Assembly (NCBI RefSeq): GCF_009858175.1
Contig: NZ_CP047393.1
Location: 310,001-374,000, forward strand
Length of the DNA: 64,000 nt
Reading direction: 5' to 3'
Source: Pontibacillus sp. HMF3514
Lineage (GTDB): Bacteria; Bacillota; Bacilli; Bacillales; BH030062
Shown: one piece after another, positions 44,935-54,037 of the stretch
Position numbering within the stretch: position 1 is the stretch's first letter
Layout of the letters: every line of letters starts with the position of its first letter
Made by a program: the position numbers and the translations under genes
The notes under the pieces: model-generated
Seen by the model: only the letters and a program-made list of their open reading frames with translations
The model's database searches: none
Told to the model about the DNA's origin: nothing

Positions 44935-45826
44935 TTCGGTCTATTATGATAAATGGTATAGACTAGCGAATTTAAAAGACAGTTCTAAAGAGCGGATGAA
45001 AATACCCCTAAAAGAACTTGGAAACTTTATTAGGGAGTTTGGTTACAGTGGTGCAGAGTTAAACTTTGATAAATTTTATTATTCGGAAGAGGATGATGGC
45101 TACGAACCGTTAGACCTTGATTTTGTTGAAAGTTATGTTGAATTCCTTAAAGACAATAAAACAGAACAATCCCTGCGCTCGCACTTCAGTGCAGTAAAAA
45201 GTTTTTTCAACTTTCTTGAAAGTATGGAGATGATTGAGGAAAATCCTTTTGGAAGATATCCAACTTCTTTTCATAAACAGACCTTAAAAAATCGGGCACT
45301 AAGCCCTGATGAAAGTGATAGTCTATTACAAGCAGCCGCATTGCTTGATCCATTTTTTCTTCAGTATGCTGTATTAATTCTTACATGCTTAACTTGTGGG
45401 CTACGATCAAGAGAGCTATGTAATTTAAAGCTCTCGCAAGTTAATTTTGATATAGGAACGATCGTAATCAATAAAGGACAGAAAACCTTTGCTGGTTCAG
45501 TTCACATGTTACCATCCTTGTTAAAGTATATGAAGGCTTACGTTGAACACCCATACTTTTTAGAATGGCTTGGACAAGAGAGGGATAAAGAGCTATTTTT
45601 CATGGATAGCAAGCCACTAACAAATCAAAAGTTGAATGGATTAATCAAAAAAATAGCAGAAAAAGCGAACATTAAACGAAATGTCACTTCTCATGATTTA
45701 CGAGCAACTATGTGTTATTTAATGTATCTTGAGGGTTACCCCATTCACATAATCCAAAGGCAAATGAGGCATAAGAAAGAATGGACTACACTTAGTTACT
45801 TACCTATCAAGAACAGACTTACTTAA
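44915..45826 (+). CDS. Tyrosine recombinase, third gene of the trio
   Basis: 303 residues, XerC/D size. Catalytic residues: LTCGLRSRELCNL (Arg), VINKGQKTFAG (Lys), VTSHDLRATMCYL (H-x-x-R), QMRHKKEWTT (His) and LSYLPIK (Tyr). AAGGAGG lies 7-8 bases before the ATG, within the end of the second gene. The protein ends 30 residues after the Tyr region, with no extra domain. The order long-medium-short matches described RIT trios. Which sites they act on is unknown; the ends of the element were not identified by eye. Confidence 0.9.
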   Translation: MENLVLDSVYYDKWYRLANLKDSSKERMKIPLKELGNFIREFGYSGAELNFDKFYYSEEDDGYEPLDLDFVESYVEFLKDNKTEQSLRSHFSAVKSFFNFLESMEMIEENPFGRYPTSFHKQTLKNRALSPDESDSLLQAAALLDPFFLQYAVLILTCLTCGLRSRELCNLKLSQVNFDIGTIVINKGQKTFAGSVHMLPSLLKYMKAYVEHPYFLEWLGQERDKELFFMDSKPLTNQKLNGLIKKIAEKANIKRNVTSHDLRATMCYLMYLEGYPIHIIQRQMRHKKEWTTLSYLPIKNRLT

Positions 45827-45960
45827 CAGGAGTGATGTAAATTGCTTCAGATAAATCTTGAAAATAATTTATCGCCTTTAGTTGAAATCAAGTAAAAGCT
45901 CAAATATAGTTAAGATAGATCAAAATTAATTAAGCAAAGAAATGCATTGTTTCTAGAAGA

Positions 45961-46007
45961 ACTAGGGCGATGGATTAGTGACCTCACTATCCGTCTGCCC
46001 TTTTTTA
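45961..46007 (+). terminator. Terminator after the recombinase trio
   Basis: AGGGCGATGGAT and ATCCGTCTGCCCT pair with internal bulges and are followed by TTTTTATT. The remaining gap from 45827 to 46213 holds no convincing gene. Confidence 0.65.
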
Positions 46008-46213
46008 TTTGTTATTTTTCAACTGGTGTAACAATTGAAAGGGGTGATTCATGGAAAACAATAGATGCTTCATACATGTCAAAATACGCGTTTGAGAGTA
46101 AAGCAAAACTTGAATTAAGAGTTACATTAAATATAAAAATCAAAAACAAGTAAGTATGTGAATCAATGTTTGTTAATAGAAACCTTACATACTTAAAAAC
46201 TGGAGGTAAAAGG

Positions 46214-47389
46214 ATGCCTAAGAAAGTATTTGAAAATGAAAAGAAGACAAGGTATGCAGTGATTTACGATGTGAAGATTGACCCACAGACTGGAAAAAGC
46301 TATATGAAGCAAAAATCATTTCCAACAAATGAAGAAGCTGATCAGTTTCTTGAAGAACTTGGTAGCGATAAAAGTGAAATTAGTATTCTATTGGGTACAG
46401 AACAAAAAGAGCAACAGGCAAAAAAGGTCCGTTTTAATGAATTCCTAGAAGACTCGTTTTATGGGGAACAAGCTCATATGATTTCAAACCAGACTTTCAG
46501 AGTGAAACAAGCATTATTAAACAAACATATTGTTCCATACTTTAGTGGTAAGTATCTTCATGAAATTACTGAACAAGAAATAGCAGAACTGTTTGCGGAA
46601 AAAGACCGTGAAGGATATTCGAAAAGTACAATTAAAAACATTCATGGCATATTATCTACCTTGTTTCGCTCAGCTGTGCAAAGAGGTTATCTTGATAAGA
46701 ATCCTGTGCGCTTCATGAAGAAAGTAAAAACTCCGAATGGTATTACTAAAGTTTTGAGTGAATCAGAAGTGAAAAAGCTCCTTGAAGTGGCTCACTTAGC
46801 AGGCGAAGGTATTATGTATGAACTTGAAATATATACAGGCTTACGGTTAGCAGAGCTATTGGCGTTATCATGGAGTGATATTGATTTAGATAAACAGACG
46901 ATAATTGTTAAGAAGAATGTTGCAAATGAAGGGCATGGCACACATACCATAATGGGAATGAAAAGCGGTTCCCGAAAGGTAGTAATACTCTCATATTTGT
47001 TACCAATGCTACAAAAACACAAAGAAGAACAGCAATTAATGAAGAAAGAACTTGGCGACCGATATGACAATGAATTTGATCTTGTTTTCCCGAAAAAAGA
47101 CGGTGGGGTTCAAAGCCCATCTGCCGTTCGTGCTAGGTTTAATCGTTTAGTTGAGCAAGCGGGCATTCAAAAAATTACCTTCCATGACTTAAGAAGAACG
47201 CACGCTAGTTTGCTTGTTAAGGCTGGGGTCCCTCTATACCTTGTAAGAAAGCAAATGGGTTACAAGAGTGTCGATACACTTTTTCACTTTTTGCCACAAC
47301 AATTTCCCGATTCAATGAAATCAATTAAACTCTTTAGAGGCAATGACAAAGAAGATGATTTTGATAAGAAACTACCTAATGACTTGTAA
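46214..47389 (+). CDS. Tyrosine integrase, apparently lacking the catalytic tyrosine
   Basis: 391-residue phage-type integrase with an N-terminal AP2-like arm-binding strand set (TRYAVIYDVKIDPQTGKSYM), a SAM-like domain (SKSTIKNIHGILSTLFRSAV) and a catalytic domain with TGLRLAELLAL (Arg) and FHDLRRTHASLL (H-x-x-R). The end of the active site is abnormal: MGYKSVDTLFHFLPQQFPDS has Tyr where a His is usual, and the expected T-x-x-x-Y-x-H segment is shortened so that no nucleophile tyrosine remains. Start at 46214 has GGAGG upstream. Either an inactive relic or a DNA-binding regulator. Confidence 0.85.
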   Translation: MPKKVFENEKKTRYAVIYDVKIDPQTGKSYMKQKSFPTNEEADQFLEELGSDKSEISILLGTEQKEQQAKKVRFNEFLEDSFYGEQAHMISNQTFRVKQALLNKHIVPYFSGKYLHEITEQEIAELFAEKDREGYSKSTIKNIHGILSTLFRSAVQRGYLDKNPVRFMKKVKTPNGITKVLSESEVKKLLEVAHLAGEGIMYELEIYTGLRLAELLALSWSDIDLDKQTIIVKKNVANEGHGTHTIMGMKSGSRKVVILSYLLPMLQKHKEEQQLMKKELGDRYDNEFDLVFPKKDGGVQSPSAVRARFNRLVEQAGIQKITFHDLRRTHASLLVKAGVPLYLVRKQMGYKSVDTLFHFLPQQFPDSMKSIKLFRGNDKEDDFDKKLPNDL

Positions 47390-47400
47390 TAGTGAACTTA

Positions 47401-47437
47401 AAAGAAGCTCAGACTTGATGGTTTGAGCTTCTTTAAT
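47401..47437 (+). terminator. Terminator after the tyrosine-less integrase
   Basis: AAGAAGCTCA and TGAGCTTCTT form a 10-bp stem followed by TAATTTCT. Confidence 0.75.
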
Positions 47438-47548
47438 TTCTCTTAGCTTCTGAATGGTTTGGTACTTGTCGTTTTTTAGTTTGTGTGTGTTTTCAAAGAG
47501 TGTCTTTTACTTATAGTATATGAACACAATTTACGGGGAGGAATTACT

Positions 47549-47727
47549 ATGAATAAATCAAAACAAGAATTTGTTTTTAAATTGATGCAGAAGATTTAAC
47601 ATGTGGTGTGGATTTTGAAGTAATCACTGACACACTATATCACGAGATTGATAGTGAATTGGCTAACCATTATATGACACGGTGTTGTGAAATTCAAACT
47701 ACTAATAAAGCTCACCTATTCAAATAA
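47549..47727 (+). pseudogene. Small gene broken by a one-base frameshift
   Basis: ATG with GGGGAGG upstream opens MNKSKQEFVFKLMQKI, then stops. In the next frame the reading continues DAEDLTCGVDFEVITDTLYH and ends NKAHLFK. Adding one T in AAATTGATG (giving AAATTTGATG) would join the two as a protein of about 59 residues. The joined form looks like a small soluble protein of mobile elements. A sequencing error is possible. Confidence 0.55.
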
Positions 47728-47915
47728 AGATTCTATTTTTAATTTAGAATTGATCTTAAATTTAAACCAATAATAAATCATAAACAACACAGTGAAATTA
47801 AGTTAGTAATTTAATTATCAAAAAGTATTGACCTGGTATTTATAATGGTATATATTTAATTTAACAAATCTTAGTAATCGAATAACTAACTTAATGCAAG
47901 GGAGATGTTAACCTT

Positions 47916-49796
47916 ATGGAGGATAATGTGTTATTTAATCAATTGGATATATTGCGTGGAGATTTACCACTAGAAAAAATGAAAAATGTAGCTATTCCAA
48001 TTTATAGTCTGCAGTTTCTTAAAAACAATCAAAAGATTCCTGAAGAAGCTACGGTTAGTAACGTATTAAAACATGAAGATAACCTGGTGGGAAGTTTAAT
48101 ACATGCATTTAATATTGTTGAAAACGAATATCCGGAATTAAAGGGTATATATGATATCTTTCCGTCAAAAGAGTTAAGTCAGAAAGTGTTATTTAACTTC
48201 TTACTTCAAGTGAATAATATGAAGTTTGCTAATAACGTTTGGGCTGACTTAATGGAAAAATTGTTTAACTATCTTTATGAAAACGAAGGTAAAAAAGGTG
48301 GTGCGCATTATTCACCAGAAAGTGTCAATCAGTTAGGGATTGCATTATTACAACCACAATCAGGCACTTTTTATGATGGTGCTGCGGGTGTAGGTGCGAC
48401 GACTGTAGAAGCACAAAAGTATGCAAGAGAAACTAATGGGAACATCCAACTGTTCGGGCAAGAAGTGAATTATAACAATTGGGCGTTGGCGAAGTTCAAT
48501 TTACTTTTTCATTGTGTAGAAAATGCTGACCTTCGGTTAGGAGATACACTCCTTAAACCAGCATTTGTTGAGGGGAAGAATATAGAAAAATTTGATCGAG
48601 TTATGATGGATTTTCCATTTTCGATGAACATAACTGATTATGAAAATTTGATAGATGATACGCTTAATCGTTTTATTTATGGCAAGCCACCAAGAAGAAG
48701 TGCTGATATGGCTTTTATTATGCATGGATTGGCATCATTAAATCAAAAGGGAAAGGCAGTTTTTGTTGTAACTAATGGCACATTGTTTAGACAGGGGGTT
48801 GAAGGAACAATTCGTCAGAACATGATTACGGCTGATGTTGTTGAAACGGTAATCGCATTGCCAGAGAATATTTATGCTGAAACCGGCATTCAGACGAATT
48901 TACTTGTCTTAAATAAAAATAAGCCTATTGAACGTCAAGGCAAAATATTATTTATTAATGCAGAAGAAGAATTTAAACAATTAAATAGACGAAGAAAACT
49001 TTTGAATCATGAAAATATTAAAAAGATTGTTAATGCGTATGAAAAAGGAACCCAAATAAAAGGTTTCAGTAAATTTGTTAAGACAAATATGATTGAGGAT
49101 GCAGATCTGTTGTGTAAACGTTACTTGGAAGATGGTGAAATTGAAGTCGATACGTTTGGAAAGGTAAAAGTTTCACAAGACAAAATTAATAATCAACCTA
49201 ATAACAAATCTCTATCCAATTTAACGGAGTCCATATACAGGGGCTTAAATGTTTCTTCTAAATCAGTAGAAGAAGGGGTTGGAGAATATAAAATCATAAA
49301 ACTTTCAGATGTGAAAGATGGCGACATTAATCTCGAGGAACTAACGCAAGTTACTTTAAAACGTAAATCAAAAGTGGAAATGTATCTCGTACAACGTGGA
49401 GATCTCATTATTTCGAACCGAGGAACAAGTATAAAGATAGCTGTTGTACCACATGTCGATGAGAATATCATTTTGTCTCATAATTTCTTGGGGATTAGGT
49501 GCAACAATCAACTAGATCCATATTTTCTCAAAGAGTATTTAGAAAGTCCAGTCGGTCAATACATGCTTACAAGTAAGCAGATAGGTACGAACATCTTAAC
49601 GATAAATCCTAAAGATCTTGAGGATATAAAAATACCAGTACCAGAAATAGAAGCACAAATGGAAATTGTTGAGGGATTTCACGACATGAAAAGTAGTATC
49701 CAAGAGAGGCTACAGCAGTTAGAGGAAGAGAAGAAGCAATTACAACTACAGTTATATGATTATATGGGAATTCGAGATTCATTTGAAATTATCTAG
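47916..49796 (+). CDS. HsdM-HsdS fusion: N6-adenine methylase-like domain with C-terminal specificity domain
   Basis: 626 residues. An N-terminal helical HsdM_N-like region leads to a methylase fold: GGAHYSPESVNQL (131), SAM-site-like YDGAAGVGATT (153-162), and MMDFPFS (231-236) where active adenine methylases have NPPF/Y. From about residue 410 there is one HsdS-type target recognition domain (VGEYKIIKLSDVKDGDINLE; LVQRGDLIISNRG; PVPEIEAQMEIVE) and a coiled coil. The changed motif IV may weaken or abolish methylation, leaving a DNA-recognition role. GGGAGATG precedes the ATG. Next come a small broken gene and a Z1-type ATPase, probably one operon. Confidence 0.87.
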   Translation: MEDNVLFNQLDILRGDLPLEKMKNVAIPIYSLQFLKNNQKIPEEATVSNVLKHEDNLVGSLIHAFNIVENEYPELKGIYDIFPSKELSQKVLFNFLLQVNNMKFANNVWADLMEKLFNYLYENEGKKGGAHYSPESVNQLGIALLQPQSGTFYDGAAGVGATTVEAQKYARETNGNIQLFGQEVNYNNWALAKFNLLFHCVENADLRLGDTLLKPAFVEGKNIEKFDRVMMDFPFSMNITDYENLIDDTLNRFIYGKPPRRSADMAFIMHGLASLNQKGKAVFVVTNGTLFRQGVEGTIRQNMITADVVETVIALPENIYAETGIQTNLLVLNKNKPIERQGKILFINAEEEFKQLNRRRKLLNHENIKKIVNAYEKGTQIKGFSKFVKTNMIEDADLLCKRYLEDGEIEVDTFGKVKVSQDKINNQPNNKSLSNLTESIYRGLNVSSKSVEEGVGEYKIIKLSDVKDGDINLEELTQVTLKRKSKVEMYLVQRGDLIISNRGTSIKIAVVPHVDENIILSHNFLGIRCNNQLDPYFLKEYLESPVGQYMLTSKQIGTNILTINPKDLEDIKIPVPEIEAQMEIVEGFHDMKSSIQERLQQLEEEKKQLQLQLYDYMGIRDSFEII

Positions 49797-49815
49797 TGAT
49801 GGAGGATGATAAATC

Positions 49816-50081
49816 ATGGAATCGAAATATTGGAAGGTTGTGTTACGTTATGGTCATGTAGGACAAAAGAATGAAGTAAGTGTAGCGAGGTTTCTGTGAC
49901 AGAAGCCACATACACCCCAATTATGGTAATGGATTTAGCTTCTGAAATGTCTGGTGTTAAAAGTAATGGGATTTGTCAGGTTAATGAGGTGAATCAGGAA
50001 GATTACCTTACTGGTAAAAGAACAGAGGTTGAAAACTTTTATCTTCAGAGGTTAAAGGAAGAAATCAGCATTATTGCATAA
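49816..50081 (+). pseudogene. Small gene between methylase and Z1 ATPase, frameshifted
   Basis: ATG with GGAGGATG upstream encodes MESKYWKVVLRYGHVGQKNE, then VSVARFL and a stop. A second frame (from about 49896) continues TEATYTPIMVMDLASEMSGV and ends RLKEEISIIA. The two look like halves of one protein of about 88 residues. Around the join GAAGTAAGTGTAGC and GAGGTTTCTGTGAC look like diverged copies of one another, so a small duplication may have caused the shift. It may instead be a genuine recoding site or an error. Confidence 0.5.
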
Positions 50082-50146
50082 AGGTCTGTAATGTAAATGT
50101 ATTTTACGACATATGACAATGATAATAAGTGGGGAGGAAATAAACA

Positions 50147-52333
50147 ATGAGAACAGCTCAATTATCACTTGAAACTAAAGGAAGTTTTTACACCTTTTTA
50201 GATAGCAAAAACAATTATGGGCAAGATTACTTAAAGTGTATGGAAAACACAGTAAACAATCTGGTGAAACAACAAACATCAGCCAATAAACCTGGAATGT
50301 TACTAGGGAAAATTCAATCCGGTAAAACCAGAACTTTCCTTGGAATAATGGGGTTGGCTTATGATAATGATTATGATGTTGTTATTATTCTAACCAAAGG
50401 CACGAAAGCATTGGTTAAACAGACAATAGCTAGGTTAAATCAGGAGTTTGATGGAATGATTACTCGTGATAAGATGCGAGTTTACGATATTATGACTCTA
50501 CCTTCGAATTTAAGTAAGTGGGAACTAAATAAAAAGCTTGCCATTGTTGTCAAAAAAGAAACTAGAAATATGGATAGGATCAGTGATGCGTTGTTTGATA
50601 CCTATCCAGAACTAAAGGATAAGAATATATTATTTATTGATGATGAAGCAGATTTTGCTAGCGTATCCTATGAGAATAATTCTGAGAAGAATGTTATTGA
50701 TATGAAAGTTATAGCAACAAAGGTAGATAATATAAGAGCAAATTTAAATCAAAGCTCTTTCTTACAGGTCACAGCAACTCCTTATTCACTTTACCTTCAG
50801 CCAGATGAAAGAGAAATAAATGATTTTCTCAAATTTGAACCTGTTCGACCTGCGTTTACTGAATTAGTACCAATTCATGATAAGTATGTAGGTGGCGAAA
50901 TGTACTTTGATGAGTCAAAAAATGAAGATTCACCAGCATACTTTTTATATCAGGAGATATCTGAAAATGATCTAGAAGTTATGAAAAAAATGGATTTACG
51001 GCGTGTTCGAAAAGAAAACCTGTTAGCTCAAAAGAATTTATATAACTTAAATCAGGCTGTTATCAACTTTATTGTAGGTAGTTGTATAAGAAGGTGGCAA
51101 CAAAGGTATCAAAATGATGATGAAGAGAAATATTCTATGGTTGTTCATACTGAGAGGGGAAAACAGGCACATGATTGGCAACAAGAGCTTATCAACTTAA
51201 TATTAGAGGACTTAGCTGACTTAGTTAAAGAGAATAATAATTTGTTTGTTGAATGGGTTAAAGGTTCTTATAACCATTTAATGAAATCTGTAAGATTAGT
51301 CAACATGCCAGAACCCTCATTTAATGAAGTTTTAGAAGAGGTTAATGAAGCATTAATTCAAGAAATGGTAGTTGTGTCGACAGTTAATTCTGATAAAGAT
51401 GTGGAAGAGTTATTAGATTCTACTGGACAACTGCAACTTCGGACACCAATGAACATTTTTATCGGAGGCCAAATTCTCGATAGAGGAATAACTATAGGTA
51501 ATTTAACAGGATTCTTTTATGGTAGAAACCCAAAATCTTTTCAACAAGATACTGTGCTTCAACATTCACGAATGTATGGAGCAAGGACCATTGAAGATAT
51601 AGCTGTTACTAGGTTTTACACTACTAGAAAGATTTATAATATTATGGAGAGAATTCATGAATTTGATACCGAATTAAGAGAAGCTTTTGAAAAGGGACAT
51701 GATCAAGGGATAGTTTTCATTCAGAAAGATACATCAAATAAAATTGTTCCTTGTAGTCCGAATAAGATATTGCTTTCAAACCTTATAACTCTGAAGCCTC
51801 ATAAGCGATTATTGCCTTTCGGATTTCAAACTGGATATAAGACGCATATTAGAAAAAAAGTAGAAAAGATCTCTGAAATGGTTAATGAAATAAAACAATA
51901 TTCACCACAGGTAATTGAAGGTGATGCGTTTTTAGCACCTTTAGGTGAAGTGAAGAACATTCTTTCAAAAATCCATGAAACACTTGTTATGGAAGATGGA
52001 TATGAGTGGGATTTAGATGAGTATTTTTCTATTTTGGACTATTTAACATTAGATGAAGAAGAAAAGCTTGTTTGGATTATAGTACGAGAAGAAAGAGAGA
52101 TGAGTAGAATCGATTCTCAGGGTAAGTTTGAGAATTCTCCTGATTCATCTAAAGGAAATAAATCTGAATTGAAAGTTGCCAAAAAAGTTGCAGTTGATCG
52201 CCCTGCTGTTATGTTACTAAAACAAAAGGGTGATGCAGATAAAGGATGGAGAGACACACCTTTTTGGTGGCCAGTAATGTTAGCTCAGTTAAACATTGAA
52301 TCTACGATTTATGCTAAAGATACTATTAAGTAA
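50147..52333 (+). CDS. Z1-domain ATPase (helicase-like, defence-associated)
   Basis: 728-residue superfamily-2-like ATPase. Walker A is LLGKIQSGKTRT (52-63), Walker B ILFIDDEADF (161-170), a motif III-like FLQVTATPYSLY, and later FIGGQILDRGITIGNLTGFF, then QQDTVLQHSRMYGAR, as in Z1 proteins (PF10593). Z1 proteins accompany methylases and nucleases in several predicted DNA-modification or restriction systems. GGGGAGG precedes the ATG. It follows the HsdM-HsdS fusion after the small broken gene in the same direction. Role as the motor/effector of that module is inferred. Confidence 0.85.
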   Translation: MRTAQLSLETKGSFYTFLDSKNNYGQDYLKCMENTVNNLVKQQTSANKPGMLLGKIQSGKTRTFLGIMGLAYDNDYDVVIILTKGTKALVKQTIARLNQEFDGMITRDKMRVYDIMTLPSNLSKWELNKKLAIVVKKETRNMDRISDALFDTYPELKDKNILFIDDEADFASVSYENNSEKNVIDMKVIATKVDNIRANLNQSSFLQVTATPYSLYLQPDEREINDFLKFEPVRPAFTELVPIHDKYVGGEMYFDESKNEDSPAYFLYQEISENDLEVMKKMDLRRVRKENLLAQKNLYNLNQAVINFIVGSCIRRWQQRYQNDDEEKYSMVVHTERGKQAHDWQQELINLILEDLADLVKENNNLFVEWVKGSYNHLMKSVRLVNMPEPSFNEVLEEVNEALIQEMVVVSTVNSDKDVEELLDSTGQLQLRTPMNIFIGGQILDRGITIGNLTGFFYGRNPKSFQQDTVLQHSRMYGARTIEDIAVTRFYTTRKIYNIMERIHEFDTELREAFEKGHDQGIVFIQKDTSNKIVPCSPNKILLSNLITLKPHKRLLPFGFQTGYKTHIRKKVEKISEMVNEIKQYSPQVIEGDAFLAPLGEVKNILSKIHETLVMEDGYEWDLDEYFSILDYLTLDEEEKLVWIIVREEREMSRIDSQGKFENSPDSSKGNKSELKVAKKVAVDRPAVMLLKQKGDADKGWRDTPFWWPVMLAQLNIESTIYAKDTIK

Positions 52334-52567
52334 TAATCTATGGAAATATCAACTGCTTCTAAAATTCCACAGGATAAAGTGGGGTTTTGAAAGAAGTAAA
52401 AGTTCCTGATTTCTGTTTTAATGAGTGTATTAGAAAGTGATTAAGTGTTTTTTAAAAAAAGAAAAGGTTGGTGGTAAGAGTTGTTAATGAACTTTTACTG
52501 CCAACTATTATATGTGGTTTGACATAGTGATATAATAACTGGATGGAAGAATTAAGGAGGTATCTGG

Positions 52568-54037
52568 ATGATAACAGGTGAAATAAAAAGTAAAGTCGAT
52601 AAAATATGGGAAACATTCTGGACCGGTGGTATAACAAACCCACTAACTGTAATCGAACAATTTACGTATTTATTATTTATTAGAGGATTAGATGAACAAG
52701 AGATAACGAAAGAGCAGGAAGCGGAGTTTCTTGGTATGGAACATCAAGGCTTATTTCCTAAAGACAAGCAACATTTGCGCTGGAATCATTTTAAGCAACT
52801 TGGTTCATCTGAAGAAATGTATGAAGTTGTATCTGAAGAAGTGTTTCCTTTTATCAAGACTTTGCATGGCAAAGAAGAATCAGCATATTCGAAATATATG
52901 AATGATGCAATGTTTATGATACCAACTGCCAATATGCTTTCTAAAATTGTTGATGGCATTGATAACATCCCTATGAAAGACAGAGATACAAAAGGGGATT
53001 TATATGAGTACTTGCTATCAAAAGTAGCAACTTCTGGGACAAATGGGCAGTTCCGTACACCACGTCATATTATAGATATGATGGTAGAACTCATGAAACC
53101 AACACCCGAGGATGAAATTATTGATCCAGCAATGGGATCAGCAGGTTTTCTTGTATCTGCTGCTGAGTACTTACGTAAAAACCATAGTGATTTGTTCTTA
53201 GTTCAAGGGTTAAAAGAGCATTTTAACAATACGATGTTTTACGGGAATGATATGGATAGAACAATGTTACGTATCGGTGCAATGAACATGATGCTTCATG
53301 GTATTGATAATCCTAATATTGATTACCGAGATTCACTTGCAGAAGTGAATCAAGATAAAGAGCAATATACGCTAGTATTTGCAAACCCTCCATTTAAAGG
53401 TTCTCTAGATGAAGAAGGGGTTTCAAATGAATTATTAAAACTTACAAAAACAAAGAAAACAGAAATACTATTTTTATCTCTTTTCATCCGTATATTAAAA
53501 TCTGGTGGTCGTGCAGCTGTTATTGTACCAGACGGAATATTATTCGGAGGTTCAAAAGCTCATAAAAAAATACGAAAAGAAATTATTGATACACATAAAC
53601 TTGAAGCAATTATAAAAATGCCTAGCGGAGTATTTAAACCATATGCTGGAGTATCAACTGCAATTATGATTTTCACAAAAACAGGTTCAGGTGGAACTGA
53701 TAAAGTATGGTTTTATGACATGAAAGCAGACGGTCTTTCTCTTGATGATAAAAGAATTCCAATAAAAGAGAATGATATTCCAGATATCATTAATCGATTT
53801 AATAATTTACAATTTGAGACTGAAAGAAAGCGTACTGAACAATCTTTCTTTGTGACAGTTGATGAGCTACGTGAAAATGACTATGACTTATCTATTAACA
53901 AATATAAAGAGATTGAATATGAGGAAGTAGAGTATGAGGAGCCTAAGCAACTACTAAATAAAGTAGAGAAATACGAACAAGAAATATTGGAGAATATAGG
54001 CGAATTAAAAAATTTAATTAGCTTGGATGTGAAATAA
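52568..54037 (+). CDS. hsdM: Type I restriction-modification methyltransferase subunit HsdM
   Basis: 489 residues. The N-terminal HsdM_N bundle (KVDKIWETFWTGGITNPLTV) is followed by the methylase: GQFRTPRHIIDMMVEL (160), SAM motif IIDPAMGSAGFLVSA (184-198) and catalytic FANPPFKGSL with NPPF at 273-276. All key residues are present, in contrast to the fusion protein at 47916. AAGGAGG precedes the ATG. Its stop codon overlaps the hsdS start (TAATG). With HsdS it forms the M2S1 methylase and, with HsdR, the restriction complex. Confidence 0.96.
   Translation: MITGEIKSKVDKIWETFWTGGITNPLTVIEQFTYLLFIRGLDEQEITKEQEAEFLGMEHQGLFPKDKQHLRWNHFKQLGSSEEMYEVVSEEVFPFIKTLHGKEESAYSKYMNDAMFMIPTANMLSKIVDGIDNIPMKDRDTKGDLYEYLLSKVATSGTNGQFRTPRHIIDMMVELMKPTPEDEIIDPAMGSAGFLVSAAEYLRKNHSDLFLVQGLKEHFNNTMFYGNDMDRTMLRIGAMNMMLHGIDNPNIDYRDSLAEVNQDKEQYTLVFANPPFKGSLDEEGVSNELLKLTKTKKTEILFLSLFIRILKSGGRAAVIVPDGILFGGSKAHKKIRKEIIDTHKLEAIIKMPSGVFKPYAGVSTAIMIFTKTGSGGTDKVWFYDMKADGLSLDDKRIPIKENDIPDIINRFNNLQFETERKRTEQSFFVTVDELRENDYDLSINKYKEIEYEEVEYEEPKQLLNKVEKYEQEILENIGELKNLISLDVK

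Noticed and set aside
45947-46153. 68-codon open frame after the recombinase trio
   Set aside because: It runs through a terminator hairpin and has no ribosome binding site or recognisable composition.
46214-47389. Calling the last integrase simply functional
   Set aside because: The nucleophile tyrosine is not found where the family requires it.
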